64,000 nucleotides of DNA from Hippopus hippopus (Eukaryota; Mollusca; Bivalvia; Cardiida; Cardiidae). The position numbers and the translations under genes are program-made. The DNA is taken from positions 40,752,357 through 40,816,356 of the forward strand of contig OX328108.1 of assembly GCA_946811185.2 (NCBI GenBank). The letters run 5' to 3'. Below, one piece after another: positions 10,240 through 18,387 of the stretch; position 1 is the stretch's first letter; each line of letters begins with the position of its first letter. The notes below the pieces were generated by a model. It searched no databases. It was not told where the DNA came from and saw only the letters and a list, made by a program, of their open reading frames with translations.

Positions 10240-11545
10240 CAACTTTTATCTCTATATGAGATAATTTGTCAGATAAAATGTCATTGAGCATGTTCTTATC
10301 ATCTATGATCAAATTCTAACATGAATTTCGTTTAAAAAGCGAGAAAAACATCCATTTTTTGACCAAAGAAATGACTTTAGCGGATGCCTTTTACCCCGAT
10401 TTCATATATTGCATTCCATACAAGTGTTGCTGTATGTCATTTTAAATTAAGAAAAAAAAAAAAATTAGGTATAAAGGTATTAGAGATCACTTGTCAGATA
10501 AAATGTCATTGAGCCTGTTCTTATCATCTATGATCAAATTCGAAAGTGAATTTCGTTTAAAACACGACAAAATCCATTTTCTGACTACAGAAATGACTTC
10601 AGCGGGTGTCTTTTACCCCGATTTCATATATTACATTACATACTGCTGTCGCTATATTTCATTTTAAATCAAGAAATAAAAAAATTCAAATTAGGTATAA
10701 AGGTATTGGAGATCACTTGTCAGATAAAATGTCATTGAGCCTGTTCTTATCATCTATGATCAAATTCGAAAGTAAATTTCGTTTAAAACACGACAAAATC
10801 CATTTTCTGACTACAGAAATGACTTCAGCTGATTTCTTTTACCCCGATTCCATATATTACATTACATACTGCTGTCGCTATATTTCATTTTAAATCAAGA
10901 AATAAAAATTTTCAAATTAAGTATAAAGGTATTGGAGATCACTTGTCAGATAAAATGTCATTGAGCCTGTTCTTATCATCTATGATCAAATTCGAAAGTG
11001 AATTTCGTTTAAAACACGACAAAATCCATTTTCTGACTACAGAAATGACTTCAGCGGGTGCCTTTTACCCCGATTCCATATATTACATTACATACTGCTG
11101 TCGCTATATTTCATTTTAAATCAAGAAATAAAAATTTTCAAATTAGGTATAAAGGTATTGGAGATCACTTGTTAGATAAAATGTCATTGAGCCTGTTCTT
11201 ATCATCTATGATCAAATTCGAAAGTAAATTTCGTTTAAAACACGACAAAATCCATTTTCTGACTACAGAAATGACTTCAGCGGATGTCTTTTACCCCGAT
11301 TTCATATATTACATTACATACTACTGTCGCTATATTTCATTTTAAATCAAGAAATAAAAATTTTCAAATTAGGTATGAAGGTATTGGAGATAACTTGTTA
11401 GATAAAATGTCATTGAGGCTGTTCTTATCATCTATGATCAAATTCGAAAGTAAATTTCACTTAAAACACGATAAAATCCATTTTCTGACTAAAGAAATGA
11501 CTTCAGCGGGTGCCTTTTACCCCGATTTCATATATTGTATGCCTG
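10240..11545 (+). repeat. 226-bp tandem array, about six copies
   Basis: TGTCATTGAG recurs at 10279, 10504, 10730, 10956, 11182 and 11408 (steps of 225, 226, 226, 226, 226). Copies 2-5 are nearly identical; the first and last are more diverged. 226 is not a multiple of three, so the ~95-aa ORFs inside are repeat shadows. The array fills the space between the leftward metalloprotease genes and the rightward polymerase, the usual place for a shared control region. Confidence 0.92.
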
Positions 11546-11598
11546 TATTAAATTAGTATATCTAAAAATAGCTCTTTCTCAAAACGAGGCTAATGGAG

Positions 11599-11610
11599 AG
11601 TATATAAGAA
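11599..11610 (+). promoter_or_regulatory. TATA box of the polymerase gene
   Basis: AGTATATAAGAA lies about 60 nt before the polymerase ATG at 11661. RNA start would fall near 11630, leaving a leader of about 30 nt. Confidence 0.65.
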
Positions 11611-11660
11611 GACACACTCGGTAACATACCTATTCTGTTTTCAGATTTCAATCGAGCAAC

Positions 11661-13514
11661 ATGGACGCTGTGGCTGAAATAATGGACGTTATGATAAACT
11701 CTTATACGGATCCGGATGAGCTTATGGACTTTGCAACGACCATGGGGATCCAGGATTCCGTGTCTGTAAGACTTAGACTTTTCCAGCTGAGACAACAGGA
11801 ATATGATAATGAGTTTATCGAAGAACAAATGGACTTGGTGCTGCAAACCCTAGGTGGACGTATCCAGACTCCGGTTACTTTTAACGAGGAGGACATGGTC
11901 GTATCGCTAGAGTATGTACAAATACAGGAGGAAATTGATGGAGCTGTCAAAGCCCTTCTTTTTGATGACGATATGAACGAGACAGCAAGGTTGTGTTTGG
12001 AAGATGGTGATTGGGACGATCCATTTGTTCAGACAGGGGGAGGGGAAGAGCCACGGGCGGGACCCTCCGGTCTACAGAACGATCTTTTTGATGACGATAT
12101 GAACGAGACAGCAAGGTTGTGTTTGGAAGATGGTGATTGGGACGATCCATTTGTTCAGACAGGGGAAGGGGAAGAGCCACGGGCGGGACCCTCCGGTCTA
12201 CAGAACGACAACAAACTGAAATACACAATGAGAAAGAAGGACACCCGCACATATGCCAAAAATGCAGCAATAGATACAACATATCAAGTAAAATTGGATG
12301 AGCGGTACAATGGTCAGCGGTTAATAGACGTGAGGCAGGGACTTCATGACATGATCCAGGCAGCCCTTAACGAGGCCCGAGGACACCTGCAGGGGAATGA
12401 TCTAGGTCGTGTCGTGATATATCACGATGCTTTGCACAACCCTGTTGTCGTCCCTTTACAGAAGTGGGATACCCTTGACGCTAATAGAGTTATGGAGATC
12501 CTCGAAAAGGTACTCAATAGTAACCAGGAACTTTCGATCGATGAGACCTTTGATATAATAATAGGGACCATTGACCTACCTAAAGGAGGCAAGCGAAAAC
12601 ATATCATACGTATTAAAGGTGAAAACACTTCATTGGATTTAAAACGCTCGGTAGTGACTATTGAGAATGAAGATAAAATGTGTATGGCAAGGGCCATTGG
12701 AGTCAGCTGGGCAAAATTAAAGAGGTGTACCAAGGAAGAATGGGAGGAGGTAACGAAAAACAGACAGGGAAAAAGTAGCTTGGAGTTGGTTTTAGAATAT
12801 CAAAAAGTCCCCTTGTCTTACTATAACGACCTTGTCAAAAAGAAGAAGAAACACCAAGGACAGCTGGCAAGGGCTCTGTGTAAGATGGCAGGCGTACCCA
12901 TAGACCGAACAGCTAGTCTCAACGATGTGGAGGCATTTGAGGAAATCCTAGGAGTACGCGTGATGGTCATCAGCGCTCGCCTAGGCAATAAATTTATTAC
13001 TGGTCCTAGCAGTGACGGGCGTCCCTGTATCTACGTGTACTTGGTGGACGACGACCACTTTCATGCCATAACAAACATCACTGGGTTTTTTAGCGACTCC
13101 TATTTTTGTGAAAAATGTCTCAAACACTATAGTAATAGGGAATATCACCAGTGTGCAGAAAAATGTATAGTGTGCAAGAGGGACCACTGCCCTAAAACGA
13201 ACAAGACTCTGAGGTGCACAGATTGTAACATGGACTGTAGGTCAGATGATTGTTACAAACAACACAAGAAAGTACCCTTACACAAAAATGGAAGGAGAAA
13301 AGGTCAACCCAGTGGGCCTTCCCAGTGTGAAAAGTGGTGGAGGTGTTTCAGGTGTTACAAGGTACTAAGGACGGACATAAGGAAGAAGGAGGACCATGTG
13401 TGTGGGGAATACTTTTGTAAGACTTGTAAAAAGTATGTGTTGGACGATCATCAGTGTTATTTAAGAGCGAAAGAATGTAAGGACAAGTTTATACCTAAAT
13501 ATATATTTTTTTGA
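11661..13514 (+). CDS. protein-primed family B DNA polymerase, N-terminal part (frameshifted)
   Basis: 617 aa, ending at TGA in a T7 run. It holds an acidic N-terminus, a 42-residue tandem duplication (about residues 99-182), a globular middle domain, and a Cys/His-rich region at about 475-610 with many C-x2-C and H-x-C pairs, probably zinc-binding. The layout matches the long N-terminal region of Polinton polymerases, where a terminal-protein function is suspected. It stops just before the 3'-5' exonuclease domain; the rest of the enzyme follows in the +1 frame. Motif I of the exonuclease straddles the break, so this ORF alone has no catalytic domain. Start chosen for the TATA box and short leader. 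Confidence 0.9.
   Translation: MDAVAEIMDVMINSYTDPDELMDFATTMGIQDSVSVRLRLFQLRQQEYDNEFIEEQMDLVLQTLGGRIQTPVTFNEEDMVVSLEYVQIQEEIDGAVKALLFDDDMNETARLCLEDGDWDDPFVQTGGGEEPRAGPSGLQNDLFDDDMNETARLCLEDGDWDDPFVQTGEGEEPRAGPSGLQNDNKLKYTMRKKDTRTYAKNAAIDTTYQVKLDERYNGQRLIDVRQGLHDMIQAALNEARGHLQGNDLGRVVIYHDALHNPVVVPLQKWDTLDANRVMEILEKVLNSNQELSIDETFDIIIGTIDLPKGGKRKHIIRIKGENTSLDLKRSVVTIENEDKMCMARAIGVSWAKLKRCTKEEWEEVTKNRQGKSSLELVLEYQKVPLSYYNDLVKKKKKHQGQLARALCKMAGVPIDRTASLNDVEAFEEILGVRVMVISARLGNKFITGPSSDGRPCIYVYLVDDDHFHAITNITGFFSDSYFCEKCLKHYSNREYHQCAEKCIVCKRDHCPKTNKTLRCTDCNMDCRSDDCYKQHKKVPLHKNGRRKGQPSGPSQCEKWWRCFRCYKVLRTDIRKKEDHVCGEYFCKTCKKYVLDDHQCYLRAKECKDKFIPKYIFF
11957..12208 (+). repeat. 126-bp in-frame tandem duplication in the polymerase gene
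   Basis: Two copies (11957-12082 and 12083-12208) nearly identical in DNA; they differ at one G/A giving GGGEE versus GEGEE. Each adds 42 residues of acidic sequence. The near identity means a recent event. Confidence 0.95.
13506..13514 (+). other. frameshift site in the polymerase gene (T7 followed by GA)
   Basis: The zero frame reads TTT TTT TGA. Skipping one T opens the frame that runs through 16437. The arrangement allows a Phe tRNA on TTT to slip +1 onto an identical TTT at a stop codon, the layout of known +1 recoding sites. It could equally be a homopolymer mutation or assembly error. Confidence 0.8.
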
Positions 13515-13536
13515 TTTTGAGTGTAGTCAGGATGAT

Positions 13537-16437
13537 ATGAGTGAGTGCGAGAATGGATACATACCGCAAAAGAAAATAGAATGCGCAGATTGTCAACCAT
13601 CACAGGTATGTAAGTCTTGTTCTAAGTGTAAAAACTGCAACACGTCATGGTGCGGTAGAACTACGCATCGTCCCAACTTTGTCTTAGCTCATTCGGTATG
13701 CCCAAAATGTATTGACAATGAATTGACTGCCAAATCAGTATGTAAGAGATGCGGTAGCCGTTGTAAAAAATGTCAAAAAAATCTGGATGAGAAAGATTTG
13801 GGACCTTGTCCAGGGACATGTGGCTTTAGAGAAGTCACTTTCCAGGGACATGATACTGCTGAACAGTTTGGGCAATGGTTATTTACGGAACAACACGAGT
13901 ACTGCAAGGTGGTTGCTCATAACATGAAAGGTTATGACGGTTACTTTCTGCTAGAGTACCTCGTTGATCAGTCATTACGGCCAGACAAAATTATTTACAA
14001 CGGGTCCAAGATAATGTACATGACAGTAGAGCGAGACTTACATATCAAGGTAATAGACAGTCTTAACTTCTTACCCATGAAACTGTCAGCATTACCCAAA
14101 GCATTTGGTTTACATGAATTGAAAAAAGGGTGGTTCCCACATTATTTTAATACCAGAGAGAATCAAAATTATGTTGGGCCCTACCCTGATGCTAAAGATT
14201 ATGGTTACGATTTCATGGGTGAGAAAGAAAGAAGCGAGTTAGTAGAGTGGTTGAAACAGAGACAGTGTGAAGTTTTTGATTTTAGAAAAGAGATGTTAGA
14301 ATATTGTAGAAGTGATGTTGATATATTGAGACAAGCATGTTTGAAATTTAGATATTTGTTAATGAATGCAACGGGAGAAGAAAAAGAGGTCATAAATGGA
14401 AAGGGAAAGACTGAAAAAAGGTGGTTTGGGGCCGTAGATCCTTTCGACAGTGTTACGATTGCATCAGTATGCATGAATGTGTTTAGAAGTAAATTTCTAG
14501 AAGAAAAGTGGAAGGTACAATTGTATGACACTGATGAATGGATCCCAGCCAAACTATGTGAGGGAGTATTGTATGTACTGGTGAAAGATGAATGGGTGAG
14601 TGCAGCAAAATTGAAAGTCAAGGGTAAAGAATTTGTAAGCACCCCGATAGCAAAGATTCCTCCCAGTGGATACAAAGAACAATACAGTAAGGTGTCAATT
14701 CAGTGGTTAGAGTGGCGAGCGCTTACAGACCATGTACACATTCAGCATGCACTGAATGAAGGTGAAAAAAAGATACCAGGAACACGATACAAATTAGATG
14801 GATATTGTGAAGAAACACACACAGCATACGAGTACCACGGATGTGTGTTTCACGGATGCCCTGTGTGTTTCCCAGACAAACGAGAGGACACGTATCACCC
14901 CCTCACCAATCAATCACTGAATGAATTGTATGCTCTGACTCTAAAAAAGAAAGCATACCTCGAGCAATTAGGCATGAAGTATGTGTGTATTTGGGACCAT
15001 GACTTCAAAAAATTAAAGGACGAAAATGAAGAACTCAAAGAATGCATTGCACAATTAGATGTAGCTGACCGATTAGATCCAAGAGAGAGTTTCTTCGGAG
15101 GGCGCACTAATGCCAGTCAACTCTATTACAAAACCAAAGAACATGAACAGGTCAAATACGTAGACTTTACAAGTTTGTACACTTGGGTGAACAAGTATTG
15201 TCGGTATCCCGTAGGTCACCCCAAAATCTTGACCAAAGACTTCGGGAAGCTTGAGGAGTATTTTGGTATTGCCAAAATAAAGACATTACCCCCGAGAGGG
15301 CTGTATCATCCAGTCCTCCCCTATAGATCAAATGGCAAACTGAAATTTCCTCTATGTCGTACCTGTGCGGATACCGAGAATCAAGATTCATGTACATGTT
15401 CTTCTGAAGACAGGGTTTTAATTGGCACGTGGTGCATCCCCGAGATAAAAACGGCTCTAAGACTGGGTTACACACTAGAAAAAATATATGAAGTATACCA
15501 CTGGGAGGAAACAACACAGTATAATCCTGAGACGGGTGATGGGGGGTTATTCGCCAAGTATATCAACACGTTTTTGAAATTTAAGCAAGAGGCGAGTGGC
15601 CCTCCTGATTGGGTCAAAACGAAACAAGACATGACAAAATACATGGAAGATTATCATAAAAAAGAGGGTGTATTGCTGGATCAAAACAGCATTGTAAAAA
15701 ACCCTGGCAAAAGAGCTCTGGCCAAACTTTGTCTCAATAGCTTTTGGGGTAAGTTTGGACAGAGACTCAATATGCGTCAAACCAAAATATATCACGAGAG
15801 TCAAGCAAACTTATTTTTTCAAGTATTTTCTGATCCTACAAAAGAGCCTCTGAACTTTCATATACTCTCAAATGATATGATACAAATAGAGTGGATTTAT
15901 AAACATGACTTTCACCCCGAAGACAACGAAACAAACATTTACTTGGCGACCTTTACAACATGTTGGGCCCGATTAAAATTGTACAGTGTGCTCGAAAAGT
16001 TGAATAAAAGAGTGTTGTACTACGACACGGACTCTGTCATTTACGTGAGTAGACCCGGAGAGTTTGATCCTCCCTTAGGGGACTACTTGGGTGAGTTGAC
16101 GGATGAACTGGAGCAAGGAGAGCATATTGTAGAATTTGTGTCAGGAGGTCCAAAGAATTACGCATATAAGACCAGTACCAACGAGGAAACATGTAAGGTC
16201 AGAGGGTTTACTTTGAACTACACTAATAGCAAACTAATCAATTTTGAAGCCGTGAAAGCTATAGTAACAGATTCAAAAAGTAGTTCAAATATTGTTGTAA
16301 CCAACCCATGTAAAATATGTAGAGACAAAAGAAAGAGGAAATTGTATAATAGAGAAGAAAAGAAAAGTTATCAAATGGTGTATACAAAGCGAAGGAAACT
16401 AGACAATTATGACACTGTACCATATGGATATGACTGA
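13537..16437 (+). CDS. protein-primed family B DNA polymerase, catalytic part
   Basis: 966 aa from the first ATG; the frame is open upstream to the T7 run. It begins with a Cys-rich segment (about 16-95), then exonuclease motif II (AHNMKGYDG, 127-135) and III (YCRSD, 256-260). An insertion at about 415-490 with YHGCVFHGC looks like the VSR/restriction-type nuclease insert of many such polymerases. Polymerase motif A is DFTSLY (543-548), B is LCLNSFWGKFG (731-741) and C is YYDTDS (828-833). All catalytic aspartates are present. Motif A continues with Thr where Pro is usual in this family. The enzyme would copy the linear element from protein primers at the TIR ends. Exonuclease motif I needs the frame shift at 13506-13514. 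Confidence 0.95.
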   Translation: MSECENGYIPQKKIECADCQPSQVCKSCSKCKNCNTSWCGRTTHRPNFVLAHSVCPKCIDNELTAKSVCKRCGSRCKKCQKNLDEKDLGPCPGTCGFREVTFQGHDTAEQFGQWLFTEQHEYCKVVAHNMKGYDGYFLLEYLVDQSLRPDKIIYNGSKIMYMTVERDLHIKVIDSLNFLPMKLSALPKAFGLHELKKGWFPHYFNTRENQNYVGPYPDAKDYGYDFMGEKERSELVEWLKQRQCEVFDFRKEMLEYCRSDVDILRQACLKFRYLLMNATGEEKEVINGKGKTEKRWFGAVDPFDSVTIASVCMNVFRSKFLEEKWKVQLYDTDEWIPAKLCEGVLYVLVKDEWVSAAKLKVKGKEFVSTPIAKIPPSGYKEQYSKVSIQWLEWRALTDHVHIQHALNEGEKKIPGTRYKLDGYCEETHTAYEYHGCVFHGCPVCFPDKREDTYHPLTNQSLNELYALTLKKKAYLEQLGMKYVCIWDHDFKKLKDENEELKECIAQLDVADRLDPRESFFGGRTNASQLYYKTKEHEQVKYVDFTSLYTWVNKYCRYPVGHPKILTKDFGKLEEYFGIAKIKTLPPRGLYHPVLPYRSNGKLKFPLCRTCADTENQDSCTCSSEDRVLIGTWCIPEIKTALRLGYTLEKIYEVYHWEETTQYNPETGDGGLFAKYINTFLKFKQEASGPPDWVKTKQDMTKYMEDYHKKEGVLLDQNSIVKNPGKRALAKLCLNSFWGKFGQRLNMRQTKIYHESQANLFFQVFSDPTKEPLNFHILSNDMIQIEWIYKHDFHPEDNETNIYLATFTTCWARLKLYSVLEKLNKRVLYYDTDSVIYVSRPGEFDPPLGDYLGELTDELEQGEHIVEFVSGGPKNYAYKTSTNEETCKVRGFTLNYTNSKLINFEAVKAIVTDSKSSSNIVVTNPCKICRDKRKRKLYNREEKKSYQMVYTKRRKLDNYDTVPYGYD

Positions 16438-16479
16438 TGTAATTTTTTTTTTTTTTGTTCGTGGGTTGTTCAATGTCAA

Positions 16480-16685
16480 TCATTTTTCAAAAAAAGGTGT
16501 TAGTCATTTTTCAAAAAGTGTCACTCATTTTTCAAAAAGTGTCACTCGTTTTTACGTTTTTATACTTTTACAGGTAAATTCCCATAGGGTCTGTTTCAAA
16601 AAGTGTCACTCATTTTCCTAAAAGTGTCACTCATTTTCAAAAAAGTGTCACTCATTTTCTTAAAAGTGTCGCTTATTTTTCTAGA
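16480..16685 (+). repeat. ~22-bp CATTTTTCAAAAAGTGTCACT repeat cluster
   Basis: About eight imperfect copies of CATTTTTCAAAAAGTGTCACT with a gap of unrelated sequence at about 16550-16595. It fills the gap between the polymerase stop and the next gene cluster. Likely a control region, but this is inference. Confidence 0.85.
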
Positions 16686-16735
16686 TACCAACTGTTGTTT
16701 ATTTTATTTGTTAACGTGATAATTGTATTGCTTAT

Positions 16736-16741
16736 AAATAA
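16736..16741 (+). terminator. AATAAA polyadenylation signal
   Basis: AATAAA about 300 nt after the polymerase stop and just before the next gene cluster; candidate 3' end for polymerase mRNA. Confidence 0.45.
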
Positions 16742-16787
16742 AAAATTGTAAGAATGAGTTTCTTTTTGTGTTTTGAGTTAATCTAAC

Positions 16788-16795
16788 GTAAGAAT
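16788..16795 (+). promoter_or_regulatory. GTAAGAAT motif at gene start
   Basis: GTAAGAAT abuts the ATG at 16796; a second copy is at 16748-16755. Related octamers lie just before other starts (17706, 17729, 20783, 22517). It may be a late-promoter or initiator element; inference. Confidence 0.4.
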
Positions 16796-17056
16796 ATGAC
16801 AGAAACTCCCGAAAAAGAAACGTTTTTACGTTTCCCTAAACCTGACGAAGAAAGCCATAGTGACAAGTGGCATTTACTGGGCACCCGTGTCCCCCAAGCA
16901 GAGATTGTCTACTTTTGTCAGATGATCATAGTGTACATCATTATTATTACGTCCATCATTAACCTATCAGTGCAAAACGGGTCGACCGAGCTTTGGGTAT
17001 CACTCTTGAGTAGCAGTATCGGGTACGCTTTGCCTAACCCTAGACTTAAAAAATAA
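16796..17056 (+). CDS. small membrane protein conserved in Polintons
   Basis: 86 aa. A hydrophilic N-terminus is followed by a clear transmembrane helix at about 36-58 and a second hydrophobic segment at about 66-79 ending GYALPNPRLKK. I recognise this pattern (helix plus a GY-x-LPNP tail) from unnamed proteins next to the packaging ATPase in other Polintons; no function is known to me. Its stop codon shares bases with the ATPase start (TAATG), so both are probably translated from one RNA. GTAAGAAT directly precedes the ATG. Confidence 0.75.
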   Translation: MTETPEKETFLRFPKPDEESHSDKWHLLGTRVPQAEIVYFCQMIIVYIIIITSIINLSVQNGSTELWVSLLSSSIGYALPNPRLKK

Positions 17057-17709
17057 TGGCCGTCCCTCTTCCATTCGAACCATGTTCTAGTATGTGTATT
17101 AGCGGACAAATTGGTAGTGGTAAAACCCAATGGGTGTACCGCTTTTTAAAACAAGTAAACCTCATGTACGGACGGGACCCCCCTTCTCATATTCTCTATT
17201 GCTACGGTATCCACCAAGACTTGTTTGATGTCATGGAGAGTTCCATTCCAAACTTTGACAGTAAGCAAGGACTACCTACTGCAGAAGAATTGGATGACTT
17301 CACAAGAGACAAAAAACACAAGTTAATCATTTTAGACGACCTAATGCACGAGGTCATGCGGAGTAAAGAAATGGAGTTACTGTTCACCCAAGGCTGCCAT
17401 CACAGAAAAGTATCGGTGATTATGATCACACAAAACTTATACCCTGGGGGTAAACATGCCAGAACTATAGCTTTGAATACATGGTATCTGGTGCTTATGA
17501 AAAATATTCGTGACATATCTCAAGTAGGAGTGCTAGGACGGCAGCTTTATCCCGGTAAATCCGGAGTGTTTATGAAGGCTTACGAAGATGCCCTTAATAC
17601 GAGACACGGTTATTTCATAGTGGACATGTCCCCTTACTCCGACGACAAGTACCGTTTAAGGACTCGTATATTTCCCAACGAAGATCCTATTGTGTACCGT
17701 TTGACGTAA
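17056..17709 (+). CDS. genome-packaging ATPase (HerA/FtsK superfamily)
   Basis: 217 aa. Walker A GQIGSGKT at 17-24, Walker B LIILDD at 90-95, and a polar sensor TQN at 125-127, the standard order for the A32-like packaging ATPases of Polintons and related viruses. Length is normal for the family. It should power DNA entry into the capsid. Start ATG overlaps the previous stop as TAATG, which supports reinitiation. A GTAAGAAT octamer overlaps its 3' end (17706) just before the next gene. Confidence 0.93.
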   Translation: MAVPLPFEPCSSMCISGQIGSGKTQWVYRFLKQVNLMYGRDPPSHILYCYGIHQDLFDVMESSIPNFDSKQGLPTAEELDDFTRDKKHKLIILDDLMHEVMRSKEMELLFTQGCHHRKVSVIMITQNLYPGGKHARTIALNTWYLVLMKNIRDISQVGVLGRQLYPGKSGVFMKAYEDALNTRHGYFIVDMSPYSDDKYRLRTRIFPNEDPIVYRLT

Positions 17710-17736
17710 GAATGGAAATAAATAGCTTATAAGAAT
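17706..17736 (+). promoter_or_regulatory. GTAAGAAT / ATAAGAAT pair before the 17742 gene
   Basis: GTAAGAAT at 17706-17713 and ATAAGAAT at 17729-17736, six bases before the ATG. Same octamer class as at 16788. Confidence 0.35.
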
Positions 17737-17741
17737 ACAAT

Positions 17742-18065
17742 ATGGTAGAACTAATTAAACAGCAACGTCACTTTTTATATTTAGTGGCCAACACTACAGC
17801 CGACCAGAGAAAAGCGCTTTTAAAAACTATTACCCGTCAACAGCTAAGGGCGCTTAGTCAAATTGCGTACAACATTATCCGGTTCAAAGGTAGATTGACA
17901 CTTACGGAAAAAGCCACCTTAAAGAGGCAGAGACGCTTTATTTACTTGCTTGGAGATCGTAACACGGGGTTTGTTAAAAAGAAGGAAGCTATCCAACATA
18001 AACAACGTATTATCCATACATTGGTGAAGATTGCTTCAGCCTACTTACAACCCGTATTACAGTAA
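17742..18065 (+). CDS. small basic helical protein, paralogue A
   Basis: 107 aa, rich in Lys/Arg and predicted mostly helical. The pattern L-x-L...LL-x2-IT-x2-QL-x-AL-x2-IA-x-NI is shared with the product at 20409-20780 on the other strand, so the element holds two paralogues. Proteins like this sit next to capsid genes in many invertebrate Polintons; a DNA-binding core role like that of adenovirus core proteins has been suggested for that position, but here it is inference. It follows the ATPase by 32 nt and overlaps the next ORF as TAATG. Confidence 0.75.
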   Translation: MVELIKQQRHFLYLVANTTADQRKALLKTITRQQLRALSQIAYNIIRFKGRLTLTEKATLKRQRRFIYLLGDRNTGFVKKKEAIQHKQRIIHTLVKIASAYLQPVLQ

Positions 18066-18253
18066 TGGAGAAATATGTATTAGTGCCTTGCGAAAAGTTT
18101 GAGCGATTGAAAAAACTATCTGGGAGACAAGATGATCAGCAGAGAGAGGAAAGGGAAGATACCTCGAAAAAGAAGAATAAGAAATTAACACTATTTCCTC
18201 CGGGACTTAGAGAGAAGAAACGAAAGAAAGATATAGACTGGATTTCTTATTGA
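18065..18253 (+). CDS. small basic protein with DxDW C-terminus
   Basis: 62 aa, starting MEKYVLVPCEKFERL and then strongly charged, with Lys/Arg clusters (34-40 and 50-55) and the ending KKDIDWISY. The tail resembles that of the 19655-19999 product (RKDPDWAF), hinting at a shared peptide signal. TAATG overlap with the previous gene. Probably a minor virion or core component; inference. Confidence 0.65.
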   Translation: MEKYVLVPCEKFERLKKLSGRQDDQQREEREDTSKKKNKKLTLFPPGLREKKRKKDIDWISY

Positions 18254-18304
18254 ATAACGACTCGACAATTTCATGATTTTATATTTTTATTAACAGAATA
18301 ATAC

Positions 18305-18310
18305 AATAAA
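18305..18310 (+). terminator. AATAAA polyadenylation signal, rightward cluster
   Basis: AATAAA 52 nt after the last stop of the rightward cluster, in the gap where the two late clusters converge. Confidence 0.6.
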
Positions 18311-18381
18311 AGTATAAAAGAAGGCATGAGTCATTGTGTGTGTGTGGTTTTTTTTTTTTTTTTTTATTATTTCCCTCCGTA

Positions 18382-18387
18382 TTTATT
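18382..18387 (-). terminator. AATAAA overlapping the major capsid stop codon
   Basis: On the minus strand CAATAAA spans the capsid stop codon TAA; candidate poly(A) signal for the leftward cluster. Confidence 0.5.

Noticed and set aside
10606..11556. Three ~90-95 aa ORFs with near-identical sequences
   Set aside because: They are frames of the 226-bp array; the period is not a multiple of three.
11620..11643. Intron in the polymerase leader (GTAACA...TTTTCAG)
   Set aside because: Would be only about 24 nt, too short to splice.
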